Assembly (NCBI GenBank): GCA_946040795.1
Contig: CAMGCK010000010.1
Span: 1-40,576, forward strand
DNA length: 40,576 nt
Source: an uncultured Lachnospiraceae bacterium
GTDB lineage: Bacteria; Bacillota; Clostridia; Lachnospirales; Lachnospiraceae
Direction of reading: 5' to 3'
The notes under the pieces were generated by a model, which saw only the letters and a list, made by a program, of their open reading frames with translations, searched no databases and was not told the DNA's origin. The position numbers were made by a program, and so were the translations under genes. Positions 12,947 to 21,144 of the stretch are shown one piece after another; position 1 is the stretch's first letter, and each line of letters starts with the position of its first letter.

Positions 12947-15766
12947 ATGAGCGAACCGTTTCTCTTACTGATCGACGGATCCAGTCTTCTCTCGACGCAG
13001 TTTTTCGGAAATCTGCCTCGGGAGATTCTTTTTGCCAAGACCCCGGAGGAGAAGGCAAAGTATTTTCATAAGATCATGATGACATCGGGCGGCGTGTATA
13101 CAAACGCAGTCTACGGCTTTCTGCGCACGCTTTTCCGGATCCTGAAAGAACAGAAACCGGATTATCTGGCTGTGGCCTGGGATCTGACACGTGATACGTT
13201 CCGCCGTGAGCTTTATGAGGATTATAAGGGCAACCGCTCGGAAACGATGGAACCGCTGAAGGATCAGTTCGCGCTCTGCCAGGAGACACTGAAGGAAATG
13301 GGTGTCATGCAGTTCATGGATGAACGCTTTGAGGCGGACGATTTCTGCGGTACGCTGGCTAAAAAATTTGAAAACGATGTTGCTGTAAAAATCTTTACGA
13401 AAGACCACGATTATCTTCAGCTTGTTACGGAGCGCACCCATATGTGGCTCATGCATCCGTCTCAGGACAAAACAGATGAAATGTACCGTAAATACCGGGT
13501 GGACCGTAAGAGCGTGAATGTTCCGGACCGGGTATTTGAACTGGATCCTGCGCTTGTGGAGGCGGAGTTCGGCGTAAAACCCTGTCATGTGAATTCGCTG
13601 AAGGGTCTGCAGGGCGATTCTTCGGATAATATCAAGGGTGTACCCGGAGTGGGACCCGCCACGGCTGTCAAACTGATTCAGGAGTACGGTACCGTGGACG
13701 CGCTGTATAAAGCACTTGAGGGGCGTGACAAATCCGGTCTTGAAGAAATTAAGAAATACTGGAAGGAAAAGCTCGGCATCACGCGTTCGCCCATCAATTT
13801 CCTTCTGAAGACTTCAGAGGAAGAACTGGTGGGTGAAAAGTCCGCGCGTCTTTCCGAACTGCTTGCGACCATAAAGACAGACATCGATCTTGGCGGCTTA
13901 ACGCTTGAAGATCTGAAGACGGATATTTCACGCGAAAACACGGAGAAAGTCCTTAAAAAGCTTGAATTTTCATCTCTCAGCGCGGATTTTGCGGCAAGTG
14001 AAGAGAAAGAAGCGGATCATGCCGCGCTGTTCAGTGAAGTCGATGGCATGACGGGGCTTGAGGACCTGTTTGCTGCGGTGAAGAAGGATGCACGACTCGG
14101 TATTTCTTATGAACCGGCCCTGGGACTTGGCATCGCCCGTGAAAACGGTGAGGCCTGTTTTGTGGCGAAAGCGCTGTTTGTGACGGAATCTGTTCTGGCG
14201 GGCTTTGTCAGAAAACTTGCGGAAACCGCCTGCGTGCTTTATACGCCGGAAGGAAAAGGTCTGGTGAAGCTTTGCGGCATAACGGCCCGCGACACCGGTA
14301 TCATGACTTACCTTCTGGACCCGCTTCGCGCGGATTATCCCTACGAATATGTGGTCAAGAACGCTGTCAATCTGAACTTCCCCGGAAAAACAGCGCTTCT
14401 TGGCAAGGCCGGCGCCTCCGATGACCGCTCCGTTCTGGAAAAACTGCTGGATACGGATCGCGAGGCCGTACGCAATATGCTCTGTTACAGCGCGCTTTCC
14501 GCCGTGCTTTCCGGTCCGGCCCTTGAAAAAGAACTGACTGAAAAGGGTATGCTCAAGCTGTATGAAGAGATCGAGCTTCCCTGTATGGGCGCGCTTGCCC
14601 GTATGGAAGAAGCCGGAATTATGGTGCGCCGTGAAGAACTGAAGGCGTTCGGTGATGAACTGAAAAAGGAGATCGATGTTCTGGAACAGGCCGTTTACAG
14701 AGAAGCCGGTCTGGAATTCAACATCAATTCCCCGAAGCAGCTTGGAGAGGTGCTTTTTGAACGCATGGCCATTCCCTACGGCAAGAAGACCAAGTCCGGC
14801 TATTCCACAGCGGCGGACATTCTGGAAAAACTGGCGCCGGAATATCCCATCATCGGAAAAATTCTGGAATATCGCACGCTGACCAAGCTGCGTTCCACCT
14901 ACGCGGAGGGTCTGCAGCCCTGTATTTCCGGCGACGGCCGTATTCACGGTACATTTAATCAGACCATTACGGCTACCGGCCGCATTTCATCCACAAACCC
15001 GAATCTGCAGAACATTCCGGTACGGATCGAGCTCGGCCGCAAGATCCGCAAGGTCTTTGTACCCAAGCCCGGCTGCTGCTTCATCGACGCGGACTATTCA
15101 CAGATCGAGCTTCGTGTCCTGGCACATATGTCCGGTGATGAAAATCTGATCCGTGCATATCGCGATGCCCGTGACATCCATTCACTGACGGCATCGCAGG
15201 TATTCCATGTGCCGATCGACGAGGTCACACCGCTCATGCGCCGTAATGCAAAGGCTGTCAATTTCGGCATTGTCTACGGTATTTCAGCATTCGCATTATC
15301 AGATAATCTGAGCATAACAAGAAAAGAAGCGCAGGAATACATGGACCGTTATTTTGAGACCTATCCCGGCATTGAAGCTTATCTGAAGGGACAGGTGGAA
15401 TCTGCGCGTGAACACGGTTTTGTAACGACACTTTACGGCCGTGTCCGTCCCATTCCGGAGCTGATGAGCACCAATTTCAATCAGCGCTCCTTTGGTGAGC
15501 GTGTTGCCATGAATTCCCCCATTCAGGGAACGGCAGCCGATATCATGAAGATTGCCATGATCCGCGTTGAAAAAGCTCTTCTTGAAGAAGGCCTGAAGTC
15601 CCGGATCGTCCTGCAGGTTCACGATGAACTGATCGTGGAAGCCTATGAAGAGGAAGCGGACCGCGTGGAAGAAATTCTGGTACGTGAAATGGAGAATGCT
15701 GCCAATCTTGAAGTACATTTGGATGTGGAAGCGAAGAGAGGATACAGCTGGTATGATACAAAGTAA
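12947..15766 (+). CDS. polA: DNA polymerase I
   Basis: Pol I fills gaps and removes RNA primers in lagging-strand synthesis and repair. The 939-aa protein has the 5' nuclease domain (about 1-330) with the acidic residues in EADDFCG, FTKDHDYLQL and GDSSDNIKGVPGVGP. Next is an exonuclease-like domain (about 345-520) and then the polymerase domain with motif A DADYSQIELRVLAHMSGD (about 714), motif B RRNAKAVNFGIVYG (about 764) and motif C VHDE (about 892). The 3'-5' proofreading residues are missing: the usual DxE strand reads GISYEPALGLG. An insertion of roughly 30 residues near residue 30-50 is an added feature. The ATG follows GGAGGG, and the end overlaps coaE by 14 bp. Confidence 0.97.
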   Translation: MSEPFLLLIDGSSLLSTQFFGNLPREILFAKTPEEKAKYFHKIMMTSGGVYTNAVYGFLRTLFRILKEQKPDYLAVAWDLTRDTFRRELYEDYKGNRSETMEPLKDQFALCQETLKEMGVMQFMDERFEADDFCGTLAKKFENDVAVKIFTKDHDYLQLVTERTHMWLMHPSQDKTDEMYRKYRVDRKSVNVPDRVFELDPALVEAEFGVKPCHVNSLKGLQGDSSDNIKGVPGVGPATAVKLIQEYGTVDALYKALEGRDKSGLEEIKKYWKEKLGITRSPINFLLKTSEEELVGEKSARLSELLATIKTDIDLGGLTLEDLKTDISRENTEKVLKKLEFSSLSADFAASEEKEADHAALFSEVDGMTGLEDLFAAVKKDARLGISYEPALGLGIARENGEACFVAKALFVTESVLAGFVRKLAETACVLYTPEGKGLVKLCGITARDTGIMTYLLDPLRADYPYEYVVKNAVNLNFPGKTALLGKAGASDDRSVLEKLLDTDREAVRNMLCYSALSAVLSGPALEKELTEKGMLKLYEEIELPCMGALARMEEAGIMVRREELKAFGDELKKEIDVLEQAVYREAGLEFNINSPKQLGEVLFERMAIPYGKKTKSGYSTAADILEKLAPEYPIIGKILEYRTLTKLRSTYAEGLQPCISGDGRIHGTFNQTITATGRISSTNPNLQNIPVRIELGRKIRKVFVPKPGCCFIDADYSQIELRVLAHMSGDENLIRAYRDARDIHSLTASQVFHVPIDEVTPLMRRNAKAVNFGIVYGISAFALSDNLSITRKEAQEYMDRYFETYPGIEAYLKGQVESAREHGFVTTLYGRVRPIPELMSTNFNQRSFGERVAMNSPIQGTAADIMKIAMIRVEKALLEEGLKSRIVLQVHDELIVEAYEEEADRVEEILVREMENAANLEVHLDVEAKRGYSWYDTK

Positions 15767-16379
15767 ACCGGTGATCGGTGTTACCGGCGGCGTGGGTGCC
15801 GGAAAAAGCACGGTGCTTCAGTATCTGAAGGAAAAGTTTGGGGTGACGGTCATCATGGCCGACGAGGTCGGCCGTGAACTGATGACTCCCGGCGGCCGCG
15901 TTTACAGGGCGCTTGTGGAAAATTACGGATCGGTCATTCTGAAACCGGATGATGCAATCGACACGTTGGTTCTTGCGTCAATTGCGTTTAAGGACGCGGA
16001 GAGCCAGAAACGGATCAATGCCATTGAACATCCGATCATTAAAGAGGAGATCATCACACGGATCGCGGAAGCCGTGAAGGATGAAAAATGCTGTGCTGTA
16101 GTCGTTGAGGCAGCGCTTCTGAAGGAAGGCGGTCTGACGGAACTCTGTGATGAAGTCTGGTATGTGTATACAAAACCGGAGATCCGGATCGAGCGTCTGA
16201 AGGCAAGCCGCGGATATTCGGAAGAAAAATGCCGGTCGATCCTGAAAAGGCAGCTTTCCGACCGGGCCTTTCGTGAAATTGCGGACCGCGTGATCGACAA
16301 CAGCAAAGAAGCGGAAAAGACGCAGGCAAGACTGGACCGCGAAATGAAGCGGATCCTGAAAGGACAGGGGAATTTATGA
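15753..16379 (+). CDS. coaE: dephospho-CoA kinase
   Basis: CoaE phosphorylates the ribose 3' position of dephospho-CoA, the last step of coenzyme A synthesis. The 208-aa protein has the P-loop GVTGGVGAGKST (about residues 9-20), the ADEVGRELM segment, HPIIKEEI, VEAALLKEGGL and the lid arginines near SDRAFREIADRVIDNS. The length is typical. The ATG at 15753 lies within the last codons of polA, so translation is coupled. Its own stop overlaps the next start as ATGA. coaD, the preceding step, is also in this window at 27071, but in another operon. Confidence 0.95.
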   Translation: MIQSKPVIGVTGGVGAGKSTVLQYLKEKFGVTVIMADEVGRELMTPGGRVYRALVENYGSVILKPDDAIDTLVLASIAFKDAESQKRINAIEHPIIKEEIITRIAEAVKDEKCCAVVVEAALLKEGGLTELCDEVWYVYTKPEIRIERLKASRGYSEEKCRSILKRQLSDRAFREIADRVIDNSKEAEKTQARLDREMKRILKGQGNL

Positions 16380-17173
16380 AAATGAAAGCGATTGCCAGCG
16401 GAAGCAACGGCAACTGCATTTATATAAACGGCGGCAATACACACATCCTGATCGATGCGGGCATTACCTGTAAAAGGATCGTAACGGAGCTGAGGAATAC
16501 CGGTGTACAGCCGGAGGAGATCAGTGCGGTACTGGTCACACATGAGCATACGGATCACACCAGCGGGCTGAAGATCTTTCTTAAGCATTACGGGTGTCCG
16601 TTATACGGAACGCGTGATACACTGGAGGCGATTGCCGATGCGGATGTCAAAGCGGAGATCCCGGGACAGGTATATAGGCCGTTCCTTGCCGGTGAAACTT
16701 TTACGATCGGCGATCTGGAGATCACATCGGTCCATGTGCTGCATGACGCGGCCGATCCCGTTGCGTATCGGATCCGCTGCGGCGAAGAATCACTTGCGGT
16801 CATGACGGATACCGGCAATTATACGCCGGAGATCCTTTCTCTGATGCAGGGCGTGAACGGTCTGCTTCTGGAGGCCAATCACGATATCCGCATGCTGGAG
16901 ATGGGAAGTTATCCTTACCCATTGAAACGCCGAATTCTGAGCGATCACGGACATCTTTCCAACGAACGCGCAGGCACGCTCCTGAATAAGATCCTTCATC
17001 CGGATCTGAAATTCGTGCTTCTTGGGCATCTCAGCGAGGAGAACAATTATCCGGAACTTGCGCTTCTCAGCGTGAAAACGGAAGTGGATACTGCGGATAA
17101 CGGATGGTCTTCTTCGGATTTCAGGATCGATGTGGCTTCGCGCTATGAGGCAAGTGCTCTGTATGAAACGTAA
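16376..17173 (+). CDS. walJ: WalJ/YycJ-like metallo-beta-lactamase-fold hydrolase
   Basis: The 265-aa protein has a metallo-beta-lactamase fold of the YycJ/WalJ type. It starts MKMKAIASGSNGNCIYI, has the metal site THEHTDH (about residues 60-66), and shows the family's DTGNY and ANHD segments (Asp and His ligands) near 145-170. WalJ proteins have 5'-3' nuclease-like activity and are linked to DNA metabolism and cell-wall control in Firmicutes, which suits its position after polA. Here no walRK genes are adjacent. It overlaps coaE by four bases, and Met3 is an alternative start. The symbol is given by homology and its substrate is unproven. Confidence 0.82.
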   Translation: MKMKAIASGSNGNCIYINGGNTHILIDAGITCKRIVTELRNTGVQPEEISAVLVTHEHTDHTSGLKIFLKHYGCPLYGTRDTLEAIADADVKAEIPGQVYRPFLAGETFTIGDLEITSVHVLHDAADPVAYRIRCGEESLAVMTDTGNYTPEILSLMQGVNGLLLEANHDIRMLEMGSYPYPLKRRILSDHGHLSNERAGTLLNKILHPDLKFVLLGHLSEENNYPELALLSVKTEVDTADNGWSSSDFRIDVASRYEASALYET

Positions 17174-17175
17174 TA

Positions 17176-17213
17176 AAAAGGCTGTGGAACAAAAAATTCC
17201 ACAGCCTTTTCCT
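17176..17213. terminator. bidirectional terminator between walJ and tmcAL
   Basis: A perfect 14-bp stem (17176-17189 with 17197-17210) has A/T-runs on both flanks and so serves both converging genes. Confidence 0.93.
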
Positions 17214-17256
17214 GTAACCGTAATGCCGTCCTGTGCGGTTTGCGGTGCTTGTGAAT

Positions 17257-18492
17257 TTACAGTTTGATCAGTCCCGCCGTATAATCGTCTTTTAACTGCG
17301 TCCGGAATTTCTGGTAGACCACGTTGCGGTACAGGTCTGTTGCATCGATGTCGAACTGCAGCAGCCGGAGGGCCTTGGGAGACAGAAAGTTCTTTGCGTC
17401 TGCCATTTTGCTGATCATCGGCAGATTGGTATTCTGTTTGATCTCTGAAAGAAGCGGAATGGATTCCCTGCGGAAACCGAGGATACGCATGTACATGCAG
17501 TAATCTTCATCTATGTAATCCTTCAGATCGGATTCCCGGATATTGAGAAGGAGATGCAGGAGCGCGCGGTTGATGCGGGTTCTTGTGAAAGATTTTGTTT
17601 TCAGGGATTCCGCCCATTCCTTAAAGGTGTAGATTTCCGGAAGGATATTGATGACGCGCTCCTTGAGTTCCGGCGCAAAGTCCAGATAATCTGTCAGATG
17701 ATCCTTTTCCGTCATCAGCTTATACTGAAGAAGCTGAGAAAAATCGTTTGCGCGGACAGGCGTGCAGAAACCAAACTTCAGCGCAAATTCGCGCGCGGTA
17801 AAGGGCGTGACATAAGGCGTGATGCGTTCCACACCGTCTTCCTCGTAAAGCATGTTGCGGAGCGTGGTCGCGGAAGCGACATTGTCGTTTGTTTCCGTGG
17901 AATCATGTTCAGTCTTCCAGCGCTTGATCGTGTACGGGACGATGGAGGACTGGAAACGGTCCAGCGCACGCAGATACTCGATGCCGAGAATGTTGTTCGG
18001 AGACTGCAGGATCTCTTCCAGATCATCGATCTCATCAGCCAGAAGTTCCATGAGCGCGGTTGCGCGCGCGGCGGGATAGTTCATGCCGCTTCTTAAAAAC
18101 AGACGCAGGTCCTCACGGAAGGCGGTTGGCTCCTCATTCAGTACGCGGGCAATCTGCCGGAGCGGTTCGATCTCACCGATCTCCGAACCGAAACAGATGG
18201 TATCCACACAGCCCAGCTGATTCAGCAGACTGACAGCAGCTGCCGCAAAAACCTCTGCGCTGCCTGTGGAGAAGAGTACCGGCAGTTCCAGGATCAGGTC
18301 TGCGCCGCCGTTTAATGCCATGCGCGTTCGTTCGTATTTATCGATGACAGCCGGGGTTCCGCGCTGCACATAGTTGCCGCTCATGACGACAATGAGATAG
18401 TCGCATCCGGTCACCCGACGCGCTTCCTCCATATGGTGAACATGCCCGTTGTGAAAAGGATTATATTCCGTGATCAATCCGCAGATCTTCAT
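17257..18492 (-). CDS. tmcAL: tRNA(Met) cytidine acetate ligase TmcAL
   Basis: TmcAL (formerly YlbM) uses ATP and acetate to make N4-acetylcytidine at the wobble position of elongator tRNA-Met. The 411-aa protein starts MKICGLITEYNPFHNGHVHH, with the HxGH-type nucleotidyl-transferase motif HNGH at about 14-17. VVMSGNYVQRGTPAVIDKYERTRMA and GADLILELPVLFSTGSAE follow, all characteristic of the family. Length is normal. It is monocistronic on the minus strand and converges with walJ on a shared terminator. It starts 252 bp from the divergent pta gene, in a region with no further gene. Confidence 0.95.
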   Translation of the reverse strand: MKICGLITEYNPFHNGHVHHMEEARRVTGCDYLIVVMSGNYVQRGTPAVIDKYERTRMALNGGADLILELPVLFSTGSAEVFAAAAVSLLNQLGCVDTICFGSEIGEIEPLRQIARVLNEEPTAFREDLRLFLRSGMNYPAARATALMELLADEIDDLEEILQSPNNILGIEYLRALDRFQSSIVPYTIKRWKTEHDSTETNDNVASATTLRNMLYEEDGVERITPYVTPFTAREFALKFGFCTPVRANDFSQLLQYKLMTEKDHLTDYLDFAPELKERVINILPEIYTFKEWAESLKTKSFTRTRINRALLHLLLNIRESDLKDYIDEDYCMYMRILGFRRESIPLLSEIKQNTNLPMISKMADAKNFLSPKALRLLQFDIDATDLYRNVVYQKFRTQLKDDYTAGLIKL

Positions 18493-18673
18493 TTTCCTGC
18501 CTCACTATTTCTTGATATTGCCGGATAAATAGGTAATGGACCCCTACGGAAAAGCCGACGGCTGTTTCAAGGGTGCTTGCATTAAACATAACAAATAAGC
18601 ATTTCTTTTACAATCAGCATTATCAACATTTCAAATAATTTAGAATTGTAAAAATTGACCAAGCAAGAAATAC

Positions 18674-18702
18674 TTGTAAAACCGCCGTCCAGGCACTATA
18701 AT
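18674..18702 (+). promoter_or_regulatory. promoter of pta
   Basis: TTGTAA at 18674-18679, a 17-bp spacer and a perfect TATAAT at 18697-18702, 42 bp before the pta start. The rest of the 18493-18673 gap is AT-rich with no gene. The minus-strand promoter of tmcAL should lie there but is not clear. Confidence 0.8.
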
Positions 18703-18744
18703 AAAATCATCTTTATGTGAACAACTGAAAGGAGACTGCATAAA

Positions 18745-19749
18745 ATGGCAATTATCAATGAGATCAAGGCTAAAGCAAAAGCCGATGTACAGAAGATCGT
18801 CCTTCCCGAGGGCATGGATAGAAGAACCTGGGAAGCTGCTGTAACGGCTACTGCTGAAGGTCTTGCAGATGTAATCGTTCTGGCTTCTCCGGAAGAGCAG
18901 GCTGCAAATGCTGAAGGTCTGGATGTTGCGGGCATCACCGTCATCGACCCGAAGGCAGCTGAAAAGCTTGAAGCTTACATCGATCTTTATTATGAACTCA
19001 GAAAAGCGAAGGGCATGACTCCCGAAAAAGCAAGAGAGACCCTTCTTTCCGATTATACGACTTTTGCTTGCCTGATGATTAAGGCAGGCGATGCAGACGG
19101 TATGGTATCCGGTGCATGTCACTCAACCGCAAACACCCTTCGTCCGGCACTGCAGGTCATTAAGACGAAGCCGGGCTGCAAGCTGGTTTCCGCATTCTTC
19201 CTCATTGAGGTTCCGAACTGCGAATACGGTTACAACGGCACCTTCATCTTCGGTGACAGCGGCCTTGTTCAGAACCCGAATCCGGAAGAACTGGCAGCAA
19301 TCGCAGGTTCCTCTGCTGAATCCTTCAAGGCTCTTGTCGGTGCAGAACCGGTCGTTGCAATGCTCTCTCATTCTACTAAGGGCTCTGCAGCTCATGCAGA
19401 TGTAACCAAGGTCACGGAAGCTACCGCAATCGCAAAGGAACAGTATCCGCAGTATCAGATCGATGGCGAACTGCAGCTTGACGCAGCAATCGTTCCGTCC
19501 ATCGGCGCTTCCAAGGCTCCGGGCAGCACGGTTGCCGGCAATGCGAACGTTCTGATCTTCCCCGACCTGGATGCAGGCAATATCGGTTACAAGCTTGCAC
19601 AGCGTCTTGCAAAGGCTGAAGCATACGGTCCTCTTTGCCAGGGTATCGCTGCTCCGGTAAATGACTTAAGCCGCGGCTGCTCCGCTGATGACATTGTCGG
19701 TGTTATCGCTGTTACCGCTGTTCAGGCTCAGGGCATGAAGAAAAACTAA
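18745..19749 (+). CDS. pta: phosphate acetyltransferase
   Basis: Pta interconverts acetyl-CoA and acetyl phosphate, the first step of acetate formation in fermentation. The 334-aa length fits the short clostridial type that has only the catalytic domain. Recognisable blocks include QKIVLPEGMDRRTWEAA, DGMVSGACHSTANTLRPALQ, LSHSTKGSAAHADVTKV, DGELQLDAA and SKAPGSTVAGNANVLIFP. The usual partner ackA is not adjacent. Instead a Cytidylate_kin2-type kinase follows after 47 bp. The codon use is strongly biased towards preferred codons (many GCA, GAA, AAG), consistent with high expression, and the ATG has GAAAGGAG upstream. Confidence 0.96.
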   Translation: MAIINEIKAKAKADVQKIVLPEGMDRRTWEAAVTATAEGLADVIVLASPEEQAANAEGLDVAGITVIDPKAAEKLEAYIDLYYELRKAKGMTPEKARETLLSDYTTFACLMIKAGDADGMVSGACHSTANTLRPALQVIKTKPGCKLVSAFFLIEVPNCEYGYNGTFIFGDSGLVQNPNPEELAAIAGSSAESFKALVGAEPVVAMLSHSTKGSAAHADVTKVTEATAIAKEQYPQYQIDGELQLDAAIVPSIGASKAPGSTVAGNANVLIFPDLDAGNIGYKLAQRLAKAEAYGPLCQGIAAPVNDLSRGCSADDIVGVIAVTAVQAQGMKKN

Positions 19750-19796
19750 TAAATGAACCATCATTATTTTCGCATCTTTTGAAAGGAGGAAAGGAA

Positions 19797-20441
19797 ATGG
19801 ACGGAAGAATTATCGTAACGATTGGTAGACAGAGTGGTTCGGGCGGACGCCGGATCGGCATGAAGCTCGCAGAGGTACTCGGCGTAAAGTGCTATGATAA
19901 AGAACTTATTTCCGTAGCAGCTAAACAGAGTGGACTTTGCGAAGAAATCCTTGAAACACACGATGAGAGACCCACAAAGAGCTTCCTTTACTCTTTAGTC
20001 ATGGATACATATTCCATGGGCTATCATGCAGGACACATTGACATGCCGATGGAGCAGAAGGTATTCCTGGCACAGCACAATGCCATTAAGGACATTGCTG
20101 CCAAAGAAAGCGCCGTATTTGTCGGCCGCTGCGCGGATTACGCGTTGGAAGATGATCCGGATCGCGTCTCTGTCTATATTACCGCTGATGAAGAGGACAA
20201 GATCGAGCATGTCATGGAAACTTACGAGTTTACCAGAGACAAGGCCAAGGATTACATCATCAAGGCTGACAAGAGAAGAAGCAATTTCTACAATTACTAC
20301 AATAACAAGAAGTGGGGCGAGGCCGGCAGTTATGATCTTTGCCTGAATCGCAGCAAACTTGGATTTGACGGCACCGTGGAAGCTATCGTAGAGTTTATCG
20401 AACTTAGAAAGCGTATGCAGAAAGAGCAGGCGGATAAATAA
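19797..20441 (+). CDS. cytidylate kinase-like family protein (Cytidylate_kin2)
   Basis: The 214-aa protein belongs to the family annotated as cytidylate kinase-like. It starts MDGRIIVTIGRQSGSGG, a phosphate-binding loop that lacks the GKS/T of true P-loops, and has the VFVGRCADYALE block near residue 110 and KADKRRSNFYNYY with conserved basic and aromatic residues near 162. No substrate is established for this subfamily, and it is not the Cmk that pairs with rpsA. The ATG at 19797 follows AGGAGGAAAGG. With no terminator after pta it is probably co-transcribed, but the functional link is unknown. Confidence 0.8.
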   Translation: MDGRIIVTIGRQSGSGGRRIGMKLAEVLGVKCYDKELISVAAKQSGLCEEILETHDERPTKSFLYSLVMDTYSMGYHAGHIDMPMEQKVFLAQHNAIKDIAAKESAVFVGRCADYALEDDPDRVSVYITADEEDKIEHVMETYEFTRDKAKDYIIKADKRRSNFYNYYNNKKWGEAGSYDLCLNRSKLGFDGTVEAIVEFIELRKRMQKEQADK

Positions 20442-20457
20442 TCCATCGGCCCGTAAA

Positions 20458-20490
20458 AAAGGAACGGGTGAAAACACCCGTTCCTTTTTA
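20458..20490. terminator. bidirectional terminator after the kinase gene
   Basis: A perfect 13-bp stem (20458-20470 with 20475-20487) with a 4-nt loop has a T-run on each strand. It ends both the pta-kinase transcript and the converging minus-strand gene. Confidence 0.92.
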
Positions 20491-20545
20491 TTTTATTCGG
20501 ATCATGAGCGGTCGTAAAAATCCGATCGTTTCGCTGAATCGTATG

Positions 20546-21037
20546 TCACAGTTCTTCAAAGCTCAGATCCTTCCGGTTCAGGAAGCGGATGATGCTTTGA
20601 TCCCAGTATTTGTCCAGCGATTTGTCCATTGTGAAGCAGGCGTAGGAGATGCCTGTAGTCAGCGTCAGGGCATTATTCTGATAAGAGATGTTGATGGACA
20701 TGGAAGTGACATCACAGTCCTGAAAACCTGCGTTTTTTTTCATCATTTCCGTATTTTCCGGAGCGGTGAGAAGGACGATCTTGAATCCAAGAGGCAGGCG
20801 ATGTCCGGTGATCAGTTTCATACAGAACGGACGCAGATCCGCCCAGCGCATATAGGGCTCCTTCAGTTCGTTCTTGCGTTCTTCCTCTGTGAAGAATTCG
20901 GGATTCTTTTTTCCTTCGATATTGACGGTGTGTGCGGTGACAAAGCAGGCATCGTGCAGAAGAAATTTATCGAAGGTGTCATCGGTGAACAGGAGCGATG
21001 TGAATTTTTTAAGATCAGTGATCTGAAGTGCGGTCAT
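20546..21037 (-). CDS. DUF5721-like protein, function unknown
   Basis: The 163-aa protein starts MTALQITDLKKFTSLLF and contains a Trp-Ala-Asp-Leu-Arg-Pro segment and GFKIVLLTAPENTE. It resembles the conserved, uncharacterised DUF5721 proteins of Lachnospiraceae, a family assignment made from memory of their pattern. There is no membrane segment or catalytic motif that I can point to. The ATG at 21037 follows GGAAAGG on the minus strand. A longer in-frame start at 21073 has no ribosome site. It is divergent from glgA and converges with the kinase gene on a shared terminator. Confidence 0.7.
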   Translation of the reverse strand: MTALQITDLKKFTSLLFTDDTFDKFLLHDACFVTAHTVNIEGKKNPEFFTEEERKNELKEPYMRWADLRPFCMKLITGHRLPLGFKIVLLTAPENTEMMKKNAGFQDCDVTSMSINISYQNNALTLTTGISYACFTMDKSLDKYWDQSIIRFLNRKDLSFEEL

Positions 21038-21111
21038 TGAGTTTCCTTTCCATGAAAACGGGAATGGAATCACATTAGCACAGATGACCGCGATTTACAA
21101 GTTGAACATGA

Positions 21112-21125
21112 TTCCCGTACGGGAA
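21112..21125. promoter_or_regulatory. 14-bp palindrome before glgA
   Basis: TTCCCGTACGGGAA is perfectly symmetrical and ends 19 bp before the glgA start. It lies between two divergent genes where an operator is expected. In 40 kb a few 14-bp palindromes occur by chance, so the regulatory reading is tentative. I could not place a convincing promoter for glgA. Confidence 0.4.
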
Positions 21126-21144
21126 AACTATAAAGGAGAAACCC

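Noticed and set aside
13970..14947. 325-codon minus-strand frame opposite polA
   Set aside because: It is antisense to conserved polymerase coding sequence and has no recognisable features.
20468..21040. 190-codon plus-strand frame opposite the DUF5721-like gene
   Set aside because: It begins in a terminator and the opposite strand has the better ribosome site and protein pattern.
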